13,267 nt of DNA from Casp-actino8 sp044358015 (GTDB lineage: Bacteria > Actinomycetota > Acidimicrobiia > Acidimicrobiales > Ilumatobacteraceae), in contig JBIKOO010000047.1 in NCBI GenBank assembly GCA_044358015.1, forward strand, positions 1 through 13,267. The letters are read 5' to 3'. Position numbers and translations under genes: made by a program. The first letter of the stretch is position 1, and each line of letters starts with the position of its first letter. Of the stretch, positions 1 to 6,369 are shown in pieces. The notes beneath the pieces were generated by a model. That model ran no database searches, was not told the DNA's origin, and saw nothing but the letters and a program-made list of their open reading frames with translations.

Positions 1-659
1 TGCCAGCGGGTGTGATCGGGGCTCGGCTCTATCACGTGGCAACCGAATGGGATCGTTTCTCTGATGATCTAGGTTCGATTTTCAAAGTGTGGAAAGGTGG
101 CCTTGGTATTCCGGGTGGCATCTTGCTCGGAACAATTGCTGGCGTGATGGTTGCTAAAAAACGCAACATGGATATCGGTCAAATGTTGTGGGCGGCTGCG
201 CCGGCTGTGCCAGTGGCGCAAGCAATCGGTCGTTTAGGCAACTGGTGGAATCAGGAATTGTTTGGTCGACCCACCACCTTGCCTTGGGGATTGAAGATTG
301 ATGCTGAAAAAATGCCCGATGGTTACGCGCCAGGCACTTTGTTCCACCCGACATTTCTGTATGAGGCCCTGTGGAATCTGGCGCTCGCTGTCGTACTCGT
401 CATTGTCGGGCGACGTTTGATGACATCGCGACCAGGTCGATTGATGGCTCTATATGTAGGTGGCTATGGCCTAGGTCGTTTCTGGGTTGAGGGATTACGT
501 ATTGATCCGACCAAGAGTGGCGGGGGATTACGCCTCAACCAGTGGATCGCCATATTGATGATGGTGGGTTGTCTGGTGTATCTGTTGATTGATATGCGCA
601 GGGCTAAGAACATTTCTCAGCCCAACGACTATCGTCAGGAAGATGTCGAATCAAACTGA
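1..659 (+). CDS. lgt: Prolipoprotein diacylglyceryl transferase, 5'-truncated by the window edge
   Basis: This membrane enzyme transfers diacylglycerol from phosphatidylglycerol to the lipobox cysteine of prolipoproteins, the first step of lipoprotein maturation. The visible 219 residues open with PAGVIGARLYHV, then GGLGIPGGILLG, the family signature GRLGNWWNQELFG, FHPTFLYEALWN and GRFWVEGLRIDP, with hydrophobic membrane segments between them. The signature and the late Arg-containing segment are intact. The position that is a catalytic-loop His in E. coli Lgt (HGG) is Pro here (GIPGG); from memory, actinobacterial versions also vary at this site. The frame is open back to the window edge, and family residues precede the GTG at position 12, so that GTG is not the start. 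Against a usual length near 290, about 65-70 N-terminal residues lie outside the window. The 3' end overlaps the next gene by 17 nt. Identification is firm. Confidence 0.95.
   Translation, partial: PAGVIGARLYHVATEWDRFSDDLGSIFKVWKGGLGIPGGILLGTIAGVMVAKKRNMDIGQMLWAAAPAVPVAQAIGRLGNWWNQELFGRPTTLPWGLKIDAEKMPDGYAPGTLFHPTFLYEALWNLALAVVLVIVGRRLMTSRPGRLMALYVGGYGLGRFWVEGLRIDPTKSGGGLRLNQWIAILMMVGCLVYLLIDMRRAKNISQPNDYRQEDVESN
630..635 (+). promoter_or_regulatory. Predicted -10 box (TATCGT) of a leaderless crotonase promoter
   Basis: TATCGT fits the actinobacterial -10 pattern TANNNT and ends 7 nt before the ATG at 643, placing the start of transcription at or next to the start codon. It lies inside the lgt coding end. 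No recognisable -35 is visible. Confidence 0.5.
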
Positions 660-1443
660 TTTAGTTCTGGTCTCTGTTGAGAAGCCTGGTATCGGAGTCA
701 TCACTCTGAATAACCCCGATCGCATGAACGCGTGGAGCGCGGCGATGTCGGCGCAGTTCTTTGCTCGGCTGGAAGAATGTCGCGTGAACCCTGAGGTTCG
801 CGTCGTAGTTGTGACTGGTGCCGGAAAAGGATTTTGTCCAGGTGCCGATATGGACGCGCTGAATCAGATTCGTGCGAACCCCGCAGGTGGTGCCGGCCCC
901 GCAACAGGCGCTGGGCGATTTAGCGATTTCATTTCGTATCCGAAGCCGATCATTGCAGCGATGAATGGTGCCGCTGCTGGTGTCGGTTTTGTGTTGGCAT
1001 TGTTCTGCGACCTTCGTTTTGCAGCAAGTGGTATCAAGCTCACAACATCGTTTAGTCGTCGTGGATTAATTGCCGAATACGGATCGTCGTGGGCGTTGCC
1101 CAAGTTGATTGGGATGCCCCGTGCACTTGATCTGTTGTTGTCGGGCCGTGTCATTACTGCGGACGAGGCAGAACGTATGGGTCTAGTGAATCAGGTCGTG
1201 CCAGCTGAAGAATTGATGAGTCATGTGATGGCGTACGCGGCTGATTTGGCTGAGAACTGCTGCCCGACTAGTTGGGCGCATATGAAGAAGCAGGTCTATG
1301 GCGATTGGGAAATCGATGCCGACACGGCAACGACAAATTCAATTCACATGATGAATGCTTCGGTCATGCGCCCTGATTTTCAAGAGGGCGTGCAGTCGTA
1401 TCTTGATAAGCGTGCTCCGCAGTTCGCTCCGTTTATCGGATGA
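643..1443 (+). CDS. Crotonase-family protein, enoyl-CoA isomerase-like (enoyl-CoA hydratase/isomerase)
   Basis: A 266-residue crotonase-fold acyl-CoA enzyme, probably acting in fatty-acid or aromatic-acid beta-oxidation. The sequence shows GVITLNNPDRMNAW at the N-terminus, the first oxyanion-hole region GAGKGFCPGADMDAL, the second NGAAAGVGFVLALFCDLRFAA, and GLIAEYGSSWALPKLIG. Both glutamates used by classical enoyl-CoA hydratases appear absent (FVLALFCD where hydratases have CELAMMCD; Phe at the second site). Glu145 in AEYGSSW sits where Eci- and PaaG-type enoyl-CoA isomerases carry their acidic catalytic residue, so an isomerase is more likely than a hydratase. ATG 643 was preferred over the in-frame GTG/ATG-type start at 589 because MSNQTDLVLVSVEKPG is a normal family N-terminus and a TATCGT box sits 7 nt upstream. 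The substrate cannot be told. It converges on galT with a 3-nt gap. Confidence 0.85.
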   Translation: MSNQTDLVLVSVEKPGIGVITLNNPDRMNAWSAAMSAQFFARLEECRVNPEVRVVVVTGAGKGFCPGADMDALNQIRANPAGGAGPATGAGRFSDFISYPKPIIAAMNGAAAGVGFVLALFCDLRFAASGIKLTTSFSRRGLIAEYGSSWALPKLIGMPRALDLLLSGRVITADEAERMGLVNQVVPAEELMSHVMAYAADLAENCCPTSWAHMKKQVYGDWEIDADTATTNSIHMMNASVMRPDFQEGVQSYLDKRAPQFAPFIG

Positions 1444-1446
1444 TAT

Positions 1447-2304
1447 TTACAGGCTGATAGTCCGAAGTTTCTCGGCGAGTTGTTCAGGTACGACTGGATT
1501 GAAGTATTCGCCAGCACCAACCTCAGCTGCTGCAATATAGCGAGCAAGTCCTTTTTGACGCCACGGTGAAACGATTTCAACGCTCATCCAAGCGTCTTTC
1601 ACTAAACCATTGGCCGGCTGTTGATTGATCCACATCATGTATGGAAGTGGCGTCTCAAACAGTTGATCAAGACGATTGATCGTTTCAATCAACATCGCAG
1701 CTAACTCGAGGCGCTGCTTCGTTGAAAGTGAAGTCAAGTCACCGACCCGTTGGCGAGGGGCCACAGTGACTGCGGTGGGGTAGATCGAAGCAAATGGGAC
1801 GAAGCTTGTCCATTCAGAGTTTGAGTTGATGACCCGTTTGGCGGTTTCGTCGGGTGCCCAATTGTTTGCGAACAATTGACGTGGACGTTCTGGGACATGA
1901 TCGTAGGCGTAGATCTGACCGTGAGGATGAGAAATTGTTGCGCCAACTTCGGCGCCGCGATTTTCAAACACCAAGACGTAGTCCACATCGGCTCGTGCTG
2001 CGAGTTGCGAAGTGCGCTCGGCCCATAGGTCAATGACCTTTGTGGCTTGTTCAATGGAAAGTGAACCGAACGATGCATTGTGGTCGCTCGTATACAAAAT
2101 GACTTCACAGCGATCGTCGGGCATAGGCGGCCAGCGATTGACGAAGGACCGAACGTCGTACGGTTCGGGCGCCTCAAGCCCACCAACACAAAACGGGCAA
2201 GTTGAAGTGGATTTGTTGGTTGCCAAATTGGGTCGTGATTGACGATTGCCGACTACGTGTACAACTGTCCGAAGAGCAGGGTCAACACGAAGATCTTGGT
2301 CCAC
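1447..2304 (-). CDS. galT: Galactose-1-phosphate uridylyltransferase
   Basis: Leloir-pathway enzyme that moves UMP between UDP-glucose and galactose-1-phosphate through a uridylyl-histidine intermediate. Numbering from GTG 2304 (285 residues), the zinc ligands are Cys36 and Cys39 (TCPFC), His75 (SDHNAS) and His126. The active-site motif is His126-Pro-His128-Gly-Gln130, with His128 the expected nucleophile, preceded by ENRGAEVGATIS. RVDPALRTVVHVVGNRQSRPN matches the usual N-terminal 'YDPLTGEWVVIA..R..RP' block. The frame stays open to 2592, but those extra residues show no family match and would run through the control region and the divergent gene. GTG 2304 lies just before the conserved block and has a GAGAAT box 6 nt upstream. 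It is shorter than the roughly 350 residues of E. coli GalT. ATG 2376 is the main alternative start. Confidence 0.92.
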   Translation of the reverse strand: MDQDLRVDPALRTVVHVVGNRQSRPNLATNKSTSTCPFCVGGLEAPEPYDVRSFVNRWPPMPDDRCEVILYTSDHNASFGSLSIEQATKVIDLWAERTSQLAARADVDYVLVFENRGAEVGATISHPHGQIYAYDHVPERPRQLFANNWAPDETAKRVINSNSEWTSFVPFASIYPTAVTVAPRQRVGDLTSLSTKQRLELAAMLIETINRLDQLFETPLPYMMWINQQPANGLVKDAWMSVEIVSPWRQKGLARYIAAAEVGAGEYFNPVVPEQLAEKLRTISL

Positions 2305-2310
2305 CTCCCC

Positions 2311-2316
2311 ATTCTC
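2311..2316 (-). promoter_or_regulatory. Predicted weak -10 box (GAGAAT) for galT
   Basis: Reading the minus strand, GAGAAT keeps the two most conserved -10 positions (A2 and T6) and ends 6 nt before GTG 2304. It is weak on its own. Support comes from symmetry: it lies 16 nt from the end of the shared upstream repeat arm, exactly as the galA -10 does from the other arm. Confidence 0.4.
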
Positions 2317-2332
2317 ACCGAATAGGCACCAA

Positions 2333-2400
2333 CCCTTAGTACTTCTGGTGGCGAAAATCGTCAGAAAATCGGGCATTCCTGCCACCAGAAACACCAAGGG
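2333..2400. repeat. Large inverted repeat in the galT/galA divergent control region, probable regulator binding sites
   Basis: The left arm is 2333-2352 and the right arm 2381-2400. The inner 10 bp of each arm are perfectly complementary (TTCTGGTGGC at 2343-2352, GCCACCAGAA at 2381-2390). The outer 10 bp match at 7 positions and end in AAGGG reading outward, giving 17 of 20 overall. The 28-bp spacer contains GAAAATCG twice (2353-2360 and 2364-2371), 11 bp apart. The repeat is centred at about 2366.5, midway between the two GTG starts (midpoint 2367). Each arm ends 16 nt before a predicted -10. This looks like paired sites for one regulator, or activator-dependent -35 regions, controlling both genes. 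The regulator is not identified. Confidence 0.65.
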
Positions 2401-2416
2401 GGTGAAGGGATGGTCG

Positions 2417-2422
2417 TACGAT
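2417..2422 (+). promoter_or_regulatory. Predicted -10 box (TACGAT) of a leaderless galA promoter
   Basis: TACGAT fits TANNNT and ends 7 nt before GTG 2430. No Shine-Dalgarno sequence stands at a usable distance, so a leaderless transcript is likely. The -35 position is occupied by the outer end (CAAGGG) of the inverted-repeat arm, which does not resemble TTGACA and suggests activator dependence. Confidence 0.55.
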
Positions 2423-2429
2423 TCGGGGC

Positions 2430-4574
2430 GTGATCGAGCATTTGTCGACCGAGTCCACGAGCGTCGTTGTTGACGTGCGTCGGGGGATACCAGTGGTGCT
2501 CCATTGGGGCGCACCATTGAGCGACATACCTGCGACTTGGAGTCGTCCTCCCGTGCCTTATGGCGCAATTCAGTTCGTTGAACCAATTTCAATCGTTCCG
2601 ATGCACGGAGACGGATTCATGGGGCGTCCAGGATTTCAAGCCCACCGTCGTGGGGGTCGCCACTGGTCACCGCGTTTTGTGTACGAATCGCATTCGCTCT
2701 CGGCAAGCGATGAAGAATCATCTCTGGTATGTCATGCCGTCGATGAGATTGCTGAATTACGAATTGAAACGCACATCACCCTCACTCATGACAGCGTTTT
2801 GAAGGTCCAGTCAATGGTCGAGAACTTTGGTGACTCGCCATTAATGCTTGACGCATTCACAATCTCTCTTCCATTACCAAGTCACGCCGAAGAACTTGGT
2901 GTCTTTGCCGGACGCTGGATTCGTGAATTTGATTTTCAGCGATTTGCGTGGCCGTATGGCGCGTGGACCAGTGAAAATCGATTGGGTCGTACATCGCATG
3001 AGCATCCTCCGTACATCTGGTCAATGCAGGCAGGTGCTGGCGAATGGGCGGGTGACGTTTGGGGAGTGCATGCGGCGTGGAGTGGCAATCACGTTGTCTA
3101 TGCCGAGAAATTGCCCGATGGTCGTCGTTACATACAAAGCGGCGAACTCTTCCATGCGGGCGAGATGTGTGTATACGCCGGTGAAACCTTTAGTACGTCC
3201 GAAGTTATTGGCGTGTATTCATCGCGAGGATTGACGCCGGCTTCATGGGGATTTCATAACGAAGCCCGCCGACGAGTGCCGCGTCAAAATCTTTCACCGC
3301 GCCCGGTTCACCTGAACACTTGGGAAGCGGTTTATTTCAATCACGATGTCAACAAGCTCAAAGAGTTGGCGACTCGCGCGGCCGATGTTGGAATTGAGCG
3401 ATTCGTTTTGGACGATGGTTGGTTTGGCGGTCGCCGTAATGATCGAACTGGTCTTGGTGACTGGTGGGTATCGAGCGATGTTTATCCCGATGGCTTGAAA
3501 CCATTGATTGATCACGCGGCCAGCCTGGGCATGCAGTTCGGCATTTGGATTGAACCCGAAATGGTGAATCCCGATAGTGATCTCTTGCGTGCGCATCCAG
3601 ATTGGGCTCTGGCGACTGATGGATATGACTCAGTTTTGGGACGCAATCAGTTAGTGCTCGATCTTTCTCGTCAAGAAGCGTTTGACTATGTGCTCACTCA
3701 ACTCAACGCGTTGCTTGCAAATCACGACATCAGTTATGTCAAGTGGGATATGAATCGTTGGCACGTACAAGGCAGTAATGCTGATGGTAAGGCTGGCACT
3801 CATGATCAAACCGTGGCGATGTATGCATTGCTTGACGCACTGCGTGAACAGCATCCCGATGTTGAGTTTGAATCATGTGCGTCGGGTGGTGGTCGAATTG
3901 ATCACGAAATGTTGCGTCGTGTTGAACGAGTGTGGACCAGTGACAGTAACGATGCGCTCGAACGACAATTCATTCAGCGGGGCGCCTCAATGGTGATTCC
4001 ACCCGAAGTGATGGGCTCGCATATCGGGCCGTCTCGATCGCACACCACCGGTCGTCGGCACACCATGGCATTTAGGGGAGTGACTGCGCTCTTCGGGCAC
4101 CTCGGCGTCGAAGCCGACATCACACAATGTGATGACGACGAGATTGCTCAACTCGCGCAACTGATTGACATCTATCAGGGCTACCGCGACCTGTTGCACG
4201 GTGGTGACACGGTTCGTTTTGACACCTTTGCAATCTCAGCAGGTACGAGCCTGGCCCACGGGGTCTTTGCGCGTGATCGCACCGAGGCGCTTTTGGCCTA
4301 CTGCCAGCTTTCAACGGCTACCTCGCTCACGCCTCCCACTTGGCGAATTCCTGATTTGATTCCCGATCGCCAGTACCGCGTCAACATCGTGCCAACTGAT
4401 CCGTCAGGGTCGGCCATGGTGGTCGGGCCGGCTTCGCAGCAGCCCGATTGGGTGGGGCGGGCGCAAAAAGGCGAGCCATTGACCTACTCGGGTGAGTTTT
4501 TAGCCTCGGTGGGCCTGCCTTCGCCCATCATGTGGCCCGAATCGGCAGTGCTCGTCCACCTGTCGTGCTCGTAG
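2430..4574 (+). CDS. galA: Alpha-galactosidase, glycoside hydrolase family 36
   Basis: A 714-residue cytoplasmic-type enzyme with no signal peptide; it hydrolyses terminal alpha-1,6-galactosyl bonds in sugars such as melibiose and raffinose. The N-terminal beta-sandwich (about 1-310) includes VVLHWGAPL. The catalytic barrel follows with FVLDDGWFGGRRND, LGDWWVSSDVYPDGLKPL and FGIWIEPEMVNPDSDL. Asp440 in YVKWDMNR is the expected nucleophile, CASGGGRIDHEML is the sugar-binding loop, and Asp505 in WTSDSNDALER is the expected acid/base. A C-terminal beta domain ends in SAVLVHLSCS. The length is normal for GH36. GTG 2430 is the first start in frame, lies 7 nt after a TACGAT box, and is followed closely by the family N-terminus. 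The gene is divergent from galT and shares its control region. Its stop codon forms part of the predicted gatC promoter. The family call is firm; raffinose-type substrates are inferred. Confidence 0.95.
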   Translation: MIEHLSTESTSVVVDVRRGIPVVLHWGAPLSDIPATWSRPPVPYGAIQFVEPISIVPMHGDGFMGRPGFQAHRRGGRHWSPRFVYESHSLSASDEESSLVCHAVDEIAELRIETHITLTHDSVLKVQSMVENFGDSPLMLDAFTISLPLPSHAEELGVFAGRWIREFDFQRFAWPYGAWTSENRLGRTSHEHPPYIWSMQAGAGEWAGDVWGVHAAWSGNHVVYAEKLPDGRRYIQSGELFHAGEMCVYAGETFSTSEVIGVYSSRGLTPASWGFHNEARRRVPRQNLSPRPVHLNTWEAVYFNHDVNKLKELATRAADVGIERFVLDDGWFGGRRNDRTGLGDWWVSSDVYPDGLKPLIDHAASLGMQFGIWIEPEMVNPDSDLLRAHPDWALATDGYDSVLGRNQLVLDLSRQEAFDYVLTQLNALLANHDISYVKWDMNRWHVQGSNADGKAGTHDQTVAMYALLDALREQHPDVEFESCASGGGRIDHEMLRRVERVWTSDSNDALERQFIQRGASMVIPPEVMGSHIGPSRSHTTGRRHTMAFRGVTALFGHLGVEADITQCDDDEIAQLAQLIDIYQGYRDLLHGGDTVRFDTFAISAGTSLAHGVFARDRTEALLAYCQLSTATSLTPPTWRIPDLIPDRQYRVNIVPTDPSGSAMVVGPASQQPDWVGRAQKGEPLTYSGEFLASVGLPSPIMWPESAVLVHLSCS

Positions 4575-4577
4575 CAT
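4572..4577 (+). promoter_or_regulatory. Predicted -10 box (TAGCAT) of gatC, overlapping the galA stop codon
   Basis: TAGCAT fits TANNNT and ends 6 nt before GTG 4584. Its first three bases are the TAG stop of the upstream alpha-galactosidase gene. The GAGG at 4579-4582 is too close to the GTG to act as a ribosome binding site, which favours a leaderless message. Confidence 0.5.
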
Positions 4578-4583
4578 TGAGGC

Positions 4584-4898
4584 GTGTCCGAATCACCTTC
4601 TGAACGAATCTCTGCTGAGGTCGTGGTCAAAGTTTCACGCTTGGCCCGCCTTGATGTCACGCCCGACGAAGTGCAACGCATCACCACGCAAATGGCGGGA
4701 ATGCTTGAACACTTCGCTGACATTGATGCTCTCGACTTGAGCGGTATCGAGCCCATGACGCAGCCGTATCCACTCTCAAATGTGTTCCGTGAAGACGTCG
4801 TCGTGACGGGTCTTGATCGTGAAGAAGTTTTGGCCAATGCACCAGCTGCTGAAGACGGACGTTTCCGGGTTCCGCCGATCGTCGGATTGGACGGCTGA
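4584..4898 (+). CDS. gatC: Asp-tRNA(Asn)/Glu-tRNA(Gln) amidotransferase subunit C
   Basis: The small 104-residue subunit of GatCAB, which wraps around the GatA/GatB interface and stabilises the complex. The sequence shows the family pattern: ISAEVVVKVSRLARLDVTPDEVQRITTQMAGMLEHFADIDALDLSGIEPM, then a Pro-rich stretch and the typical end FRVPPIVG. The acidic helix with a conserved Leu spacing and the 'D..G.EP..' turn are diagnostic. GTG 4584 fits the usual N-terminus and has a TAGCAT box 6 nt upstream; no properly spaced ribosome binding site is present. It is first in the gatCAB operon, with its stop 1 nt before the ATG of gatA. Confidence 0.95.
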   Translation: MSESPSERISAEVVVKVSRLARLDVTPDEVQRITTQMAGMLEHFADIDALDLSGIEPMTQPYPLSNVFREDVVVTGLDREEVLANAPAAEDGRFRVPPIVGLDG

Positions 4899-4899
4899 G

Positions 4900-6369
4900 A
4901 TGACAACGCTCGCAAACATTCACAGCAGTATTCCGACAACTGCCGCCGCCATTGCTGAAGGAGTTCGTTCAGGTTCATTAAAGGCAGTTGATGTTCTTGA
5001 AGCTCACCTCGCTCAAATTGCCGCGCGAGAAGGCGAGATTCACGCGTTCAACTTGGTGACCGCCGATGAAGCACGCGCTGCTGCTGCTCGTGTTGACGCC
5101 GATGTTGCCGCAGGTCGAGACCCAGGTGTTTTGGCCGGTGTGCCGATTGCACTCAAGGACAACATGTGCACACGCGGAATTCCGACGACGTGTTCGTCGA
5201 AGATTCTTGAAGGCTGGCGCCCGCCCTACGACGCAACAGTTGTGCAGCGACTCGCCGCAGCCGGTGCAGTGGCTATCGGTAAAACCAACCTCGATGAATT
5301 TGCCATGGGCTCAAGCACTGAAAACTCGGCTTTTGGTGTCACGTTTAACCCTCGTGATATTTCGCGTGTTTCGGGCGGTTCAAGTGGTGGAAGCGCAGCG
5401 GCTGTGGCTGCTGGTTTCTCGCCGATCAGTATTGGTAGCGACACGGGTGGTTCAATTCGCCAGCCCGCCGCACTGTGTGGCGTGGTCGGTGTCAAACCCA
5501 CCTACGGAACAGTCAGTCGGTACGGATTGGTTGCCTATGCGAGCAGTCTCGATCAGATGGGTCCGTTCTCAACTGATGTACGCGACTCTGCTCTTGTACT
5601 TGAAGCAATCAGTGGTCACGACCCGATGGACTCAACGTCAATTCCGCAAGCACCGCTGTCATTACAACATGTTTTGTCACAAGGTGTTGAAGGACTGCGC
5701 GTTGGTCGAATTACCGACATGCCAAGTGGCGCTGACCCCGATGTCACTGCTCGACTTGAAGCAGCCTTCGATGCTTTGAAGGCTGCTGGCGCAACAATTG
5801 TTGATGTTGAAATGCCGTCAATGAAGTACGCGCTCACTGCGTATTACCTCATCGCGCCAGCCGAAGCGAGCAGCAACTTGGCTCGTTATGACGGTGTGCG
5901 TTACGGCCTGCGCGTCAATGCAACTGACACCAATGCGATGTATAGCGCAACCCGTACCGCTGGCTTTGGCGAAGAAGTCAAGCGCCGCATCATGCTCGGA
6001 ACCTATGCATTGTCGGCTGGTTATTACGACGCTTATTACGGCAAGGCACTTAAAGTTCGTCGACTCATCAGTGATGACTTCGCTCGCGCCTACACCAAGG
6101 CCGATGTCTTGCTCACACCGACGTCGCCCATTGTTGCTTTCCCAGTTGGCGAAAAGTCTGACGACCCATTGGCGATGTACCTGTGCGACATCTACACAAT
6201 TCCGACCAACCTTGCTGGACATCCGGCAATGAGCGTTCCATTCGGAACTGGTGCTCACGGCTTGCCCGTCGGCGTGCAGATTTTGGCGCCAACTTTGGGC
6301 GAACAAGTGATGTTTAAAGTTGCTGCGTCTCTTGAACGAAGCATGATCGCGACCGGAGGTGCGAAGTGA
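4900..6369 (+). CDS. gatA: Glutamyl-tRNA(Gln)/aspartyl-tRNA(Asn) amidotransferase subunit A
   Basis: The 489-residue glutaminase subunit of GatCAB: it frees ammonia from glutamine and passes it to the GatB active site. It is an amidase-signature enzyme with an intact Ser-cisSer-Lys triad: Lys86 in PIALKDNM, Ser161 in SGGSSGGSAAAVA and Ser185 in GSDTGGSIRQPA. The 75- and 24-residue spacings match those of Staphylococcus aureus GatA (79/154/178). Other family blocks are LAGVPIALKDN, GKTNLDEFAMGSSTENSAFG, GVKPTYGTVSRYGL and the C-terminal LPVGVQILAP. ATG 4900 was chosen because it lies directly after the gatC stop and gives the usual N-terminus; the frame is open further upstream to 4813, inside gatC, with no family similarity. 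Its stop overlaps the gatB start (GTGA). Confidence 0.96.
   Translation: MTTLANIHSSIPTTAAAIAEGVRSGSLKAVDVLEAHLAQIAAREGEIHAFNLVTADEARAAAARVDADVAAGRDPGVLAGVPIALKDNMCTRGIPTTCSSKILEGWRPPYDATVVQRLAAAGAVAIGKTNLDEFAMGSSTENSAFGVTFNPRDISRVSGGSSGGSAAAVAAGFSPISIGSDTGGSIRQPAALCGVVGVKPTYGTVSRYGLVAYASSLDQMGPFSTDVRDSALVLEAISGHDPMDSTSIPQAPLSLQHVLSQGVEGLRVGRITDMPSGADPDVTARLEAAFDALKAAGATIVDVEMPSMKYALTAYYLIAPAEASSNLARYDGVRYGLRVNATDTNAMYSATRTAGFGEEVKRRIMLGTYALSAGYYDAYYGKALKVRRLISDDFARAYTKADVLLTPTSPIVAFPVGEKSDDPLAMYLCDIYTIPTNLAGHPAMSVPFGTGAHGLPVGVQILAPTLGEQVMFKVAASLERSMIATGGAK
6355..6359 (+). promoter_or_regulatory. Ribosome binding site (GGAGG) fixing the gatB start
   Basis: GGAGG within the end of gatA stands 6 nt before GTG 6366, an ideal distance. 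It favours this GTG over the in-frame ATG at 6414. It is one of only two convincing Shine-Dalgarno sites in the window; both serve genes that follow another gene closely on the same strand. Confidence 0.75.

Noticed and set aside
12..659. GTG at position 12 as the lgt start
   Set aside because: The frame is open to the window edge, and family residues (PAG before VIGARLYHV) precede it, so the gene is truncated by the window.
2305..2592. N-terminal extension of the galT frame (up to 96 more residues from 2592)
   Set aside because: The extra residues have no GalT family character, run antisense through the alpha-galactosidase start, and would translate the symmetric control repeat. The conserved block begins right after GTG 2304.
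4813..4899. Upstream extension of gatA into gatC
   Set aside because: It would overlap gatC by 86 nt and add residues without similarity; ATG 4900 gives the normal GatA N-terminus.
4484..4978. 164-residue antisense reading frame opposite the galA end and gatC
   Set aside because: Low-complexity Ser/Thr/Arg-rich translation opposite two well-recognised genes.
5066..5779. 237-residue forward reading frame inside gatA
   Set aside because: It is an alternative-frame shadow of gatA with no domain signal; the amidase signature lies in the gatA frame.
5818..6306. 162-residue antisense reading frame opposite gatA
   Set aside because: No ribosome site, no recognisable family and biased composition; it is a by-product of the codon usage of gatA.
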